Assembly (NCBI GenBank): GCA_001580565.1
Contig: LRBF01000176.1
Location: forward strand, 1-56,002
DNA length: 56,002 nt
Source of the DNA: Caballeronia megalochromosomata
GTDB lineage: Bacteria; Pseudomonadota; Gammaproteobacteria; Burkholderiales; Burkholderiaceae
Reading direction: 5' to 3'
Position 1 is the first letter of the stretch. Each line of letters opens with the position of its first letter. Position numbers and translations under genes: made by a program. Below, piece by piece: positions 17,388 through 25,296 of the stretch. Below the pieces are notes generated by a model, which had not been told where the DNA came from, ran no database searches, and was given only the letters and a program-made list of their open reading frames with translations.

Positions 17388-18334
17388 GCTGTCGCTCCTT
17401 CGCGTTGCCGGTCCGTCATGGCGCGCTCGACGCCCTTGATGCACGCAACAAGGGTCGAATTGACCGGTGTCGGCACGCCGAGCCTTTCACCCCAGCGCAC
17501 GACCGCGCCGTTGATGAAGTCGATCTCCGTGACCGATCCTTTCTCCAGGCTTTGCAGCATCGACGTTTTGAACGCGTGCGAAAGTCCTTCGGCCGCCAGG
17601 TTCCAGGCCTGTTCCGCATCGGTCATGGACAGCTCGATGCCGGCGGCCTGCGCGACACGCATCGCTTCGGCAACCGCGGCCAGCGCGGTGGCCTTGAGAA
17701 CCGGCTCTTCGTAGAGTTGGCCGTACGTGAGGCGCGTGACGCCGGTCAGCGCGCCCGTCGCGACATTGATCAGCAGCTTGTCCCACATCGTGCCGATGAT
17801 GTTGTCGCTGACGCCGGTCGCCAGACCCGACGCATTGAACGCTTCGGCAATGGCCTTCACCCTGCGTGTGAGTTGACCATCGAGTTCGCCGATGTACGTG
17901 AGTTTGCCGCTCACGCCGCGCTGGATATGCCCCGGCCCTCGCAGCACGCCTCCGACATAGGTCTTGCCCGCCAGCACGCGTTCCCGCCCGACGATATCGG
18001 CGAGCACGTCTTCGTGGCCGAGGCCGTTCTGCAACGACAGCACGAGCGTGTCGGGGCCGATCAGATCGAGCGCGCCGCGCATGGCCGAATCCGTGTGAAA
18101 GGACTTGACCAGCACGACCACCAGATCGACGGCGCCGACTTCGGCGGCCTGCGTCGCCGCATGGACCTTGACGCGGTGGGAACCGTCGGCATCGTCGACT
18201 TGCAGGCCGTCGCGGCGCATCGCCTCGACGTGCGCCGGCGAGCGGTCGATGAGCCAGGTCTCGTGACCACCCTGAGTCAGTGTCGAACCGATGGCGCAGC
18301 CCAGCGCCCCGGCTCCGAGAATTGCGATCTTCAT
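17384..18334 (-). CDS. ketopantoate reductase-like (PanE/ApbA family) dehydrogenase
   Basis: This 316-residue member of the 2-dehydropantoate 2-reductase family has the Rossmann motif ILGAGALGCAIG at residues 5-16, SLQNGLGHED with the substrate Asn, and DKLLINVATGALTGVTRL with the catalytic Lys. The C-terminal helical domain follows. It is the first gene of the operon ending at 14019 and starts 99 bases from a divergent LysR gene. In this position it more likely reduces a 2-oxo acid from the pathway than makes pantoate. ATG at 18334 has GGGAGACGCC upstream. Confidence 0.85.
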   Translation of the reverse strand: MKIAILGAGALGCAIGSTLTQGGHETWLIDRSPAHVEAMRRDGLQVDDADGSHRVKVHAATQAAEVGAVDLVVVLVKSFHTDSAMRGALDLIGPDTLVLSLQNGLGHEDVLADIVGRERVLAGKTYVGGVLRGPGHIQRGVSGKLTYIGELDGQLTRRVKAIAEAFNASGLATGVSDNIIGTMWDKLLINVATGALTGVTRLTYGQLYEEPVLKATALAAVAEAMRVAQAAGIELSMTDAEQAWNLAAEGLSHAFKTSMLQSLEKGSVTEIDFINGAVVRWGERLGVPTPVNSTLVACIKGVERAMTDRQREGATA

Positions 18335-18389
18335 TGGCGTCTCCCGATGTGTTGACGCAACGATAGAAGTCGCCGCTCATCATGGCAAT

Positions 18390-18414
18390 GCAATGACTAC
18401 AATGGCGTCATTGC
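18390..18414. promoter_or_regulatory. LysR operator candidate between divergent genes
   Basis: A perfect 8-base inverted repeat, GCAATGAC (18390-18397) and GTCATTGC (18407-18414), with a 9-base spacer lies in the 99-base gap between the PanE-like gene and the LysR gene. Outer TGGC/GCCA bases extend the symmetry slightly. The second arm ends 19 bases before the LysR start, the usual place for an autoregulated divergent LysR binding site. The assignment to this regulator is inferred from position. Confidence 0.6.
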
Positions 18415-18433
18415 GCCACGTAATAATGCGATC

Positions 18434-19339
18434 ATGATCCCGACCGAACTCCCCGACCTGAAGCTATTGCAGCTTTTCGACCTCCTGTACGACACGCGCA
18501 ACGTCACGCGCGTGGCGGAGCAACTCGGGCAGAGCCAGCCGACGATCAGCATCTGGCTCGGGCGTCTGCGTGAATTCCTGCAAGATCCCTTGTTCATCCG
18601 CACGCCCGGCGGCATGGCGCCGACGCCGCAGGCCGATGCCCTGATCGGGCCGTGCCGCGAGATTCTCGAATCGTTGCGGCGCTTTGCTGCGTGGGAAATC
18701 GCGTTCGATCCCGCTACCGCGAAGCGCCGGTTTCGCATCTGCATGACCGATGCGAGTCACATCACGCTGCTGCCGCGCATGCTGGCCCACATCCGCGCGC
18801 AGGCGCCGGGCGTTCGTCTGGAGGCCGCGCGGATAGACGGGAACACCGAACGGGCGCTGGAATCGGGCGAGGCCGATCTTGCCATCGGCCATGTGCCGTG
18901 GCTCAGCGGCGGCATCTACCAGCAGCAGTTGTATACGCAGGACTGGGTGTGCCTGACGAACCGGCATCACCCGCGTGTGCGTGCGAAGCTCGGCGTGAAG
19001 CAATATCGCGCGGAGGGCCATGTCGCGATCGCGGCGGGGACGGGCGCCCAGCTGCTCGAGCAGGCGCTCGTGCGGGAGCAGGTGCAGCGGGACATCGTGC
19101 TGGAGTTGCCGGGCTTTCTCGGCCTGGGTGCGATCATCCAGACGACGGACCTGATCGCCACGCTGCCACGGCATATCGGGCAGACGCTCGCGAAGGTCAA
19201 TGATCTGTCGATCCATCCGTGCCCGATTCCCGTGGAAGGCTTTGCCGTGCGGCAGCACTGGCATGCCCGGTATCACCACGAAGTCGGCAATCGCTGGTTG
19301 CGTGAAATGGTGGCGCAGTTATTCAGCAGCCTGCGCTGA
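18434..19339 (+). CDS. LysR-family regulator of the AroQ/AroE/CoA operon
   Basis: This 301-residue LysR protein has the winged helix-turn-helix at residues 8-66 (LLQLFDLLYDTRNVTRVAEQLGQSQPTIS) and an effector domain starting near RFRICMTDASH. The LPDLKLLQLFD opening and FRICMTD segment place it in the NodD/LinR/PcaQ-like branch that often governs catabolic genes. It is divergent from the operon at 14019-18334 and the shared gap contains an inverted repeat, so it is probably that operon's activator. The inducer is unknown. A second LysR gene converges on it 15 bases downstream. Confidence 0.88.
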   Translation: MIPTELPDLKLLQLFDLLYDTRNVTRVAEQLGQSQPTISIWLGRLREFLQDPLFIRTPGGMAPTPQADALIGPCREILESLRRFAAWEIAFDPATAKRRFRICMTDASHITLLPRMLAHIRAQAPGVRLEAARIDGNTERALESGEADLAIGHVPWLSGGIYQQQLYTQDWVCLTNRHHPRVRAKLGVKQYRAEGHVAIAAGTGAQLLEQALVREQVQRDIVLELPGFLGLGAIIQTTDLIATLPRHIGQTLAKVNDLSIHPCPIPVEGFAVRQHWHARYHHEVGNRWLREMVAQLFSSLR

Positions 19340-19354
19340 GCCCCATTTACGGCG

Positions 19355-20272
19355 TCACGGTTTCCACAGCGCGAACTCGCCCTGCGAGAGTTCCTGCTTG
19401 AGAAAATCGATGCAGACACGCACCTTGGCCGACTGCGCCGCGCGTGCCGCGGACATCGCCCAGACGTCCGCTGGCTGCTCCCACGCGGGCAGCACGCGCT
19501 CGAGCAAGCCTTCCGCAAGCGCCTGTGCCACGTACGATTGCCCGACCATCACGATGCCGTGACCATCGCGGGCCCAGCGCAGCACCACGTCGCTGTGATT
19601 CGACGCAAGCGGCCCGGTGACCTTCACCGTGCTCCAGCCACCCGGGCCGAGCAGACGCCACACGCCGAACGGCTCGTCGCGCTCCCGAAAGACGAGACAG
19701 TCGTGCTGCGCGAGCTCATCGACGCTCTTCGGCCGGCCGTGCGCGTCGAGGTAGGAGGGCGCCGCACACAGCACGCGCGGGCTGACGGCAATGTGATGCG
19801 CGATCAGCCCCGGTTCCTGTATCGCGCCCACGCGGATGTCGAGGTCGAAACCCTCGTCGACGAGATTGACGCGGCGATCGACCAGTTCGAGCCAGATTTC
19901 GAGCTCCGGATAGCGCTTCTTCATCAACGACACGATGGGCGCAATGTGGCTGCGCCCGAGGCGCTGGCTTGAACTGATGCGCAGCGACCCCTTGGGATTT
20001 ACCCGCAGACTGGACAGGTCGTCGCGCATCGCATCGACATCCTGCAGGATCGCGCGCGCCCATCGATTGACCGTTTCGCCATCGGTCGTGAGCGACACGC
20101 GGCGCGTCGTGCGATGCAGCAGCTTCACGCCAAGGGTCTTTTCCAGCAAGGCAATGCGCTTGCTGACGTGAGTCTGCGAATTGCCGAACTCGTGCGCGGC
20201 CGCGACGAAACTCAGCCGGCGCGCGACTTCGCAGAACAGACGGAGATCGCCGAGCATCGGTTCATTAAGCAT
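19355..20272 (-). CDS. LysR-family regulator of the shikimate-dehydrogenase-like operon
   Basis: This 305-residue LysR protein has the DNA-binding domain LRLFCEVARRLSFVAAAHEFGNSQTHVSKRIA in two readable halves and the typical LLHRTTRRVSLT wing. The effector domain begins near GSLRISSSQRLG. The start chosen is ATG 20272 (MLNEPMLGDLRLF); ATG 20257 is also possible and no strong ribosome site distinguishes them, while the frame to 20359 extends into the divergent promoter. It faces away from the operon at 20362-23349 across an 89-base AT-rich gap, and is the obvious regulator for it. Confidence 0.87.
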   Translation of the reverse strand: MLNEPMLGDLRLFCEVARRLSFVAAAHEFGNSQTHVSKRIALLEKTLGVKLLHRTTRRVSLTTDGETVNRWARAILQDVDAMRDDLSSLRVNPKGSLRISSSQRLGRSHIAPIVSLMKKRYPELEIWLELVDRRVNLVDEGFDLDIRVGAIQEPGLIAHHIAVSPRVLCAAPSYLDAHGRPKSVDELAQHDCLVFRERDEPFGVWRLLGPGGWSTVKVTGPLASNHSDVVLRWARDGHGIVMVGQSYVAQALAEGLLERVLPAWEQPADVWAMSAARAAQSAKVRVCIDFLKQELSQGEFALWKP

Positions 20273-20361
20273 GATCTGGTGATTATGGAGTGCCGGATCG
20301 AATAATAATAGTTTGAATCGGCGATAGTAACCTCCGGTCATGCTTTGAAACGGAGACAAGC

Positions 20362-21195
20362 ATGATCAATGGCAATACCGGGCTCATCGCCCACATCGGC
20401 TATCCGACGCACGCCTTCAAGTCGCCGATGATCTACAACCCGTACTTCGAACACGCCGGCGTGAATGCCGTCGTCGTGCCGATGGGCTGCAAGCCAGAGC
20501 ATTACCCGGCCTTCCTCCAGTCGATCTTCACGCTCGACAACATTCGTGGCGCGCTCGTCACGATGCCGCACAAGGTGACCACGGTCGGCTTGCTCGACGA
20601 CGCCACGCCCACGGTGAAGATCGCTGGATCGTGCAATGCAGTGCGGCGGACGGAAGACGGGCGGCTCCTCGGCGACATGTTCGATGGCGAGGGCTTCGTG
20701 CGCGGCGTGCGCCGCAAGGGGTGCACGCTCGAAGGCGCGCGCGCGCTGGTCGTCGGCTGCGGTGGCGTGGGATCCGCGATCGCTGCGTCGCTGGCCGCGG
20801 CGGGCGTGGCCTGGCTCGGGCTCTTCGATGCGCGCGACGAATCGGCGCAAGGACTCAAGGCGCGTCTCACGACCCATTACCCGACGCTCGAAGTCACGAC
20901 GGGCAGCAACGACCCGGCCGGCTACGACCTCGTCGTGAACGCGACCCCGATGGGCATGAACGACGGCGATCCGTTACCGGTCGACGTGACGCGCATCGCG
21001 CCCGAGACCTTCGTCGGCGAAGTCGTGATGAAGACCGAAATGACGGCGTTTCTCAAGGCCGTGCAGGCGCGCGGTTGCCGTTTCCAGGTCGGCTCCGACA
21101 TGCTCTTCGAGCAGATCCCCGCTTACCTCGAATTCTTCGGCTTTCCGACAACGACGCCTGAAGTGCTGCGCTCGGTCGCGAAGCTGAGCTACTGA
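20362..21195 (+). CDS. shikimate dehydrogenase family paralogue, altered substrate pocket
   Basis: This 277-residue homologue of AroE keeps the catalytic Lys71 (LVTMPHK) and Asp108 (GDMFDGEGF), and has a nucleotide motif VVGCGGVGSAIAASL. The lip that holds the shikimate carboxylate normally reads H-S-K-S-P; here it reads A-F-K-S-P around residues 18-22, losing the first serine. That argues for a substrate other than shikimate, such as quinate or an aminated analogue, as in the YdiB/RifI/SDH-like groups. GGAG precedes ATG 20362. It heads an operon with a TIM-barrel isomerase and an MFS carrier, divergent from a LysR gene, which points to catabolism of an imported hydroaromatic acid. Confidence 0.85.
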   Translation: MINGNTGLIAHIGYPTHAFKSPMIYNPYFEHAGVNAVVVPMGCKPEHYPAFLQSIFTLDNIRGALVTMPHKVTTVGLLDDATPTVKIAGSCNAVRRTEDGRLLGDMFDGEGFVRGVRRKGCTLEGARALVVGCGGVGSAIAASLAAAGVAWLGLFDARDESAQGLKARLTTHYPTLEVTTGSNDPAGYDLVVNATPMGMNDGDPLPVDVTRIAPETFVGEVVMKTEMTAFLKAVQARGCRFQVGSDMLFEQIPAYLEFFGFPTTTPEVLRSVAKLSY

Positions 21196-21220
21196 ATCCA
21201 TCGGAAATCAAGGAAACAAC

Positions 21221-22003
21221 ATGACGACGACACCCCAATTCGGCTGGTGCGGACCGCTGCAGAACGCCGCATTGATGAAAGAGGCCGGGCTCGACTACAT
21301 CGAGGCGCAGCTCGTGCCTATGAAACTCGAAGACGATGCGGCGTTCGGTGACGCCAAGGCGCGCATCGGCGATTTGCCCTTGCCCGCGCTTGCGTTCAGC
21401 TATCTCTTTCCGCACGATGCGCGCATCGTCGGTCCGGAGAAGGACGAGCGCCGCAATCGCGCGTACTTCGATCGCGTGGTGGAGCTGCTGACGCTGGCGC
21501 GCGCGCGCGTCGTCGTGCTCGGTAGCGGCTGGACGCGCAATATCCCGGAAGGCTGGACTCAGGCTCAGGCCGAAGATGAATTCCTGACGACGCTCGCATG
21601 GTGCGCCGATGCACTGCGGGGCAGCGGCGCCACGCTGGTGATCGAGCCGCTGAATCGCAAGGAGTCGAATCTGGTGAATAGCGTCGCCGATGGCGCGCGG
21701 CTTGCAAAAGCACTGAACCGGAGTGAAGTGCGCGGCCTTGCGGACTTCTATCACATGGACGAAGAGGCCGAGCCGCTCGATGCGGTGCGTGAGCACTGCG
21801 CATGGCTCGCGCACATTCATCTGGCCGACACGGGACGGCTGAATCCGGGCACGGGATCTTACGATTACCCGGCGTTTTTCGGGCATCTCAAAGCGAGCGG
21901 CTATCAGGGCCTGCTCAGCGCCGAATGCGGCTTCAAAGATGAACCGCTCGCATCGATGCGCGAGAGCGCGGCATTTCTGCGCGCAGCGTGGAACGCGGCA
22001 TAA
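21221..22003 (+). CDS. AP-endonuclease-2-family TIM-barrel isomerase (hydroxypyruvate isomerase-like)
   Basis: This 260-residue protein has the xylose-isomerase-like TIM barrel. Metal ligands fit Glu142 (VIEPLNRKE), Asp175 or His178 (LADFYHMDE), His200 (HIHLADTGR) and Glu235 (SAECGF). Members of this fold isomerise or epimerise sugars, or dehydrate dehydroshikimate to protocatechuate (AsbF/QuiC type). The neighbour is a shikimate-dehydrogenase paralogue, so a dehydroshikimate-dehydratase-like reaction is plausible. The motifs alone resemble hydroxypyruvate isomerase or tagaturonate epimerase relatives. The gene lies 25 bases after the dehydrogenase and 32 before the transporter start. Confidence 0.82.
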   Translation: MTTTPQFGWCGPLQNAALMKEAGLDYIEAQLVPMKLEDDAAFGDAKARIGDLPLPALAFSYLFPHDARIVGPEKDERRNRAYFDRVVELLTLARARVVVLGSGWTRNIPEGWTQAQAEDEFLTTLAWCADALRGSGATLVIEPLNRKESNLVNSVADGARLAKALNRSEVRGLADFYHMDEEAEPLDAVREHCAWLAHIHLADTGRLNPGTGSYDYPAFFGHLKASGYQGLLSAECGFKDEPLASMRESAAFLRAAWNAA

Positions 22004-22035
22004 CGCTGAACCGATCTCACCGGAGGAGACAAAAC

Positions 22036-23349
22036 ATGGATAACGCCATCGATGGCGGGACGGCTGCCGACCGCGCGGTCGGGAAGTCGACCAGACGCCT
22101 CATACCCTTTCTGCTTCTGATGTACGTGCTCGCGTTTCTGGACCGCGCCAATGTCGGTTTCGCGAAACAGGCCTTGCACGATGTCGTCGGCATTTCCGAT
22201 GCGGCGTTCGCGTTTGGCGCGAGCATCTTTTTCATTGCATATGTCCTGCTGGAAATCCCGAGCAATCTCGCCATGCACAAGGTGGGCGCGCGTGCCTGGA
22301 TGTGCCGGATCATGGTGACGTGGGGCATCGTGTCGGCAGCGACGATGTTCGTGCAGGGCTCGGCGAGCTTCTACACATTGCGCTTCATTCTGGGTGCGTG
22401 CGAGGCGGGCTTCTTTCCCGGCGTGATTCTCTACCTGACCTACTGGTTTCCGGACCGGACCCGTGCGAAGGTCATGGGTCTCTTCTACTTCGGCGCACCG
22501 CTTGCGTTCATGTTCGGTTCGCCGCTATCGGGTTATCTGCTGCGCTTTGACGGCATGCTCGGATTGCACGGCTATCAGTGGATGTTCATGCTCGAAGGAC
22601 TCGCGGCGACGGCGGTTGGCGTGTGGGCCTACTTCTATCTCGATGACAGGCCCGCCGATGCCAAGTGGCTCGATCCCGACGAGAAACGCGACCTTCTCAC
22701 CGTGCTGCAGGCGGAGCAGTCGTCGAAGATTTCGCACGGGCCTCACGGCGTGGGCGCCGCACTCATGGACCGGACCGTGCTGTACTTCGGCCTGATCTTC
22801 TTTCTCATCCAGATGGGCGTGTCGGTGGTCGTGTTCTATCTTCCGACCTTCGTCGGCAAGCTGCTCGGCACGGGGCCGAATGCGCTCGTGGGCTTCGTCG
22901 TTGCGATTCCGTGGACCTGCGCGCTCATCGCGACCTTTGCCGTGCCGAGATGGGCGGCACGCGGAAACAGGCTCGTGGTCTACGGCTGCGCGAGCCTGCT
23001 GGTCGCCGCGATCTCGATGTTCATCTCGGCGGGCGCATCACCGCTCGTGTCCATGATCGCCTTATGTCTCGCGGTAGCGGGCCTGTGGGCTGTCCAGCCC
23101 ATTTTCTGGTCGATGCTCACGAACTACCTCGGCGGCATGGCGGTCGTCTCCGGCGTCGCGATGGTGAACACGATCGGCAACATCGGCAACTTCGTCTCGC
23201 CGAACGTGAAGGCATGGGCCGACGCGCGTTTCGGATCCGGCGTTGCCGGGCTGATTCTGCTGAGCGGCGTAGTCGTACTGGCGGCGTTGCTCTTTATCGG
23301 CGCGCGGCGTTCTTCACAACCGGCAGTCGGGAAAGCCGTTCATACGTGA
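22036..23349 (+). CDS. MFS transporter, anion:cation symporter (ACS) family
   Basis: This 437-residue carrier has 12 predicted helices. The ACS signature is visible in MYVLAFLDRANVGFAKQ and in LGACEAGFFPGVILYLTYWFPDRTRAKVMGLF. Members carry organic anions such as tartrate, glucarate, phthalate or nicotinate, with protons. GGAGGAG precedes ATG 22036; the frame beginning 48 bases upstream overlaps the isomerase gene. It is probably the uptake system for the substrate of the two upstream enzymes, so the imported compound should be an organic acid. Confidence 0.9.
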   Translation: MDNAIDGGTAADRAVGKSTRRLIPFLLLMYVLAFLDRANVGFAKQALHDVVGISDAAFAFGASIFFIAYVLLEIPSNLAMHKVGARAWMCRIMVTWGIVSAATMFVQGSASFYTLRFILGACEAGFFPGVILYLTYWFPDRTRAKVMGLFYFGAPLAFMFGSPLSGYLLRFDGMLGLHGYQWMFMLEGLAATAVGVWAYFYLDDRPADAKWLDPDEKRDLLTVLQAEQSSKISHGPHGVGAALMDRTVLYFGLIFFLIQMGVSVVVFYLPTFVGKLLGTGPNALVGFVVAIPWTCALIATFAVPRWAARGNRLVVYGCASLLVAAISMFISAGASPLVSMIALCLAVAGLWAVQPIFWSMLTNYLGGMAVVSGVAMVNTIGNIGNFVSPNVKAWADARFGSGVAGLILLSGVVVLAALLFIGARRSSQPAVGKAVHT

Positions 23350-23414
23350 AGCATTCTGTCTCCGCGCGTTGGAGCTTGTGCCCAACGCGCGAGTGATTTA
23401 CTACAGGCCTGGCA

Positions 23415-23735
23415 TCACGGCGCGACTGCGGGCGCGTTCGTGGGCTTCTGTCCGGCCGCCTTCTGCTGGGCATTCTGCAGATTCTGCGGGTAGTTGGTCT
23501 GATTGCCTCCCGGGTTATATCCGTTCTTTTCCAGCGTGCTCAGCTCGGCGTTCTTCTTTGCGCGGCGCGCCTTGCTATCGGCCTTCTTTTGCGCCTTGAG
23601 TTCCTGTTTGGACATCGTAGCGCCGGATGTATCGGCGTCACTGGCTGCGGCGTGAGCCTGAAGTGCCGGGATCGAGGCGAGACTCAAAACCATACTTGCC
23701 GAGCCAGCAAAAGCGAACAGTTTCTTGAGTTTCAT
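23415..23735 (-). CDS. DUF4148-like secreted small protein
   Basis: This 106-residue protein has a signal peptide, MKLKKLFAF to LQAHAA near residue 30. Next comes a lysine/alanine-rich helix (SKQELKAQKKADSKARRAKKN), then LEKNGYNPGGNQTNYPQNLQNAQ. That last part fits the DUF4148 pattern of an aromatic turn (GYNPG) and YPxxxQxA seen in many small Burkholderiales periplasmic proteins, whose function is unknown. ATG at 23735 follows GGAGATACC; the frame extends to 23783 but that would spoil the signal peptide. It is a single-gene unit, divergent from the porin. Confidence 0.75.
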   Translation of the reverse strand: MKLKKLFAFAGSASMVLSLASIPALQAHAAASDADTSGATMSKQELKAQKKADSKARRAKKNAELSTLEKNGYNPGGNQTNYPQNLQNAQQKAAGQKPTNAPAVAP

Positions 23736-23839
23736 AGGTATCTCCGCATAGGTTGGTCCGGCGACTGTAGAAAGGACAATCACAGCATAACGCTGAAATG
23801 CCTTTGTGCGCGCGCTTCAAGAGACACTTTCCCTGATTC

Positions 23840-23917
23840 CGCGAAAGAGATTCCCCCTTCTGCTCTTTGTTCGAGTGAACAGGGAATATACACTCGGCAA
23901 AAATCCACAAGAGCAGT
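23840..23917 (+). promoter_or_regulatory. porin upstream element, shared with the dioxygenase promoter
   Basis: This block in the 316-base gap before the porin is similar to bases 27540-27619 before the dioxygenase gene. Both begin CGCGAAAGA, continue with TTCCC...TTCT and GCTCT, include GAATATA followed by ACT, and end CACAAGAG. The GAATATA could supply the -10. The porin copy ends 134 bases before its start codon. Similarity over about 80 bases in two non-coding regions suggests a common regulator site and promoter. Confidence 0.65.
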
Positions 23918-24051
23918 GCAGGAAGGGGCGATTCACGGAAATATCGTCGCCCGCGCCAGCCTTGATCTTGTGTTTGCCTCGAGCGGAAACCATGGTGCAC
24001 GCTGGGGAATGACATAAGTATGCAGGATAACTAAATCAACGGAGATAACCA

Positions 24052-25236
24052 GTGAAGAAGCTCTTGTTCAGCGTGTTCGCATTGTCGGCTGCGGCGACAG
24101 CCACCGCTCAAAGCAGCGTTACGTTATACGGTATCGTGGATAACGGTATCGTCTATGAGACGAATCAGCCGAAGGGTCATGTATTTGGAACGCAAAGTGG
24201 AGGCTGGGCGCAATCCAGATTCGGCCTCAAAGGCGCGGAGGATCTCGGCGGTGGCACGCATGCGATCTTCCAGCTCGAATCCCGGCTGAACACGATGAAC
24301 GGCAGTTTCGCGAACGGCAGCTTCTTCGAAGGACAGGCGACCGTGGGTCTGCAGAACGACACGTGGGGGCAAATCAAGCTCGGGAATATGGGTTCGGCGG
24401 AAATCAGCCAGTATTCGGGCGACGTCGATCCCCAGCAAACCAAGAAATATGCGATCGGAACATTGGTCCGGGGTCGCATCTTCTCGCAGGCAGCAAATGG
24501 CGTCGAGTATCTCTCACCGACGATCGCGGGATTCACGCTGCAAGGTCAGTATGACCTGACCAACGCGCCGACGTGGAACGCCGGCAACCCGGGAAGCGCG
24601 CCAGGTCAACTCGGCACTTCGACCGGACTTGGCAGCGCGCAGGGTCGCTCGGACGGCATCAAGCTGTCTTATGCGAATCGGGGCCTGTTCTGGCAAGCGA
24701 CATACGATGAGGTTCGCGATCCGAATGGTCAGTTCAGTAACGTTTATCTGACGTCGCGCTCGATTCTGACCGGCTTGACCTACGCATTCGGTCCTGTGAC
24801 CGGATACGTTGGCTATCAGCACCTCAGCGCGCCGGATGCATCGAATGCCGGTTACTTCGGCACGGCGGCGCCGTCAGCGTTGCCGGCCGGGACCGGCCTT
24901 CCGACAACCGTCAATCATGAATGGATTGGCGCGATATGGCAGACCACGCCCGCGCTCGCGGTCACTGGCGCGGTCTACCATGCGAACGCGAACAAGGGGA
25001 ACGGGAACGCGACGCTCTATACGCTGGGCGCCAACTACTCGCTCTCCAAGCGAACGCTCCTCTACACGGAACTCGCGTATGTCCGGAACAGTTCGACGTC
25101 CAACGTAGGACTCGACAGCGGCCTGTATGGCGCGAACACCAACGACGACCCTGTCAACGGAAGTGCGTCGAGCACCAATCCGAACTACGGAAAGAGCCAG
25201 TTCGGCGTTATCGCTGGTCTCGCGGCGCGGTTCTAA
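24052..25236 (+). CDS. trimeric outer-membrane porin (Burkholderiales type)
   Basis: This 394-residue porin of the Gram-negative porin_4/OmpC-like family starts with GTG at 24052, ten bases after GGAG. The signal peptide ends TATAQ before SSVTLYGIVDNGI, the family's first strand. RFGLKGAEDLGGGTHAIFQLE and GQATVGLQNDTWGQIKLGN follow, and the last residue is the C-terminal Phe (LAARF) recognised by the BAM machinery. It is a 16-stranded general or substrate-selective diffusion channel. Its upstream block matches that of the hydroxyquinol dioxygenase gene, suggesting it admits the substrate of that cluster. Confidence 0.93.
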   Translation: MKKLLFSVFALSAAATATAQSSVTLYGIVDNGIVYETNQPKGHVFGTQSGGWAQSRFGLKGAEDLGGGTHAIFQLESRLNTMNGSFANGSFFEGQATVGLQNDTWGQIKLGNMGSAEISQYSGDVDPQQTKKYAIGTLVRGRIFSQAANGVEYLSPTIAGFTLQGQYDLTNAPTWNAGNPGSAPGQLGTSTGLGSAQGRSDGIKLSYANRGLFWQATYDEVRDPNGQFSNVYLTSRSILTGLTYAFGPVTGYVGYQHLSAPDASNAGYFGTAAPSALPAGTGLPTTVNHEWIGAIWQTTPALAVTGAVYHANANKGNGNATLYTLGANYSLSKRTLLYTELAYVRNSSTSNVGLDSGLYGANTNDDPVNGSASSTNPNYGKSQFGVIAGLAARF

Positions 25237-25245
25237 GGTCGAGTC

Positions 25246-25285
25246 GAAAGTCCTGGAGATCAACTTCTCCCGGACTTTCATTTTT
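25246..25285. terminator. Rho-independent terminator between porin and lacI
   Basis: A strong hairpin has outer arms GAAAGTCC (25246-25253) and GGACTTTC (25272-25279), a single T/C mismatch, then inner arms GGAGA and TCTCC, with a six-base loop. ATTTTT follows on the plus strand. On the minus strand the stem is flanked by no long T-run, so it mainly stops porin transcription, but it also lies after the convergent lacI-like gene. Confidence 0.85.
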
Positions 25286-25296
25286 CCGAGGATCTG

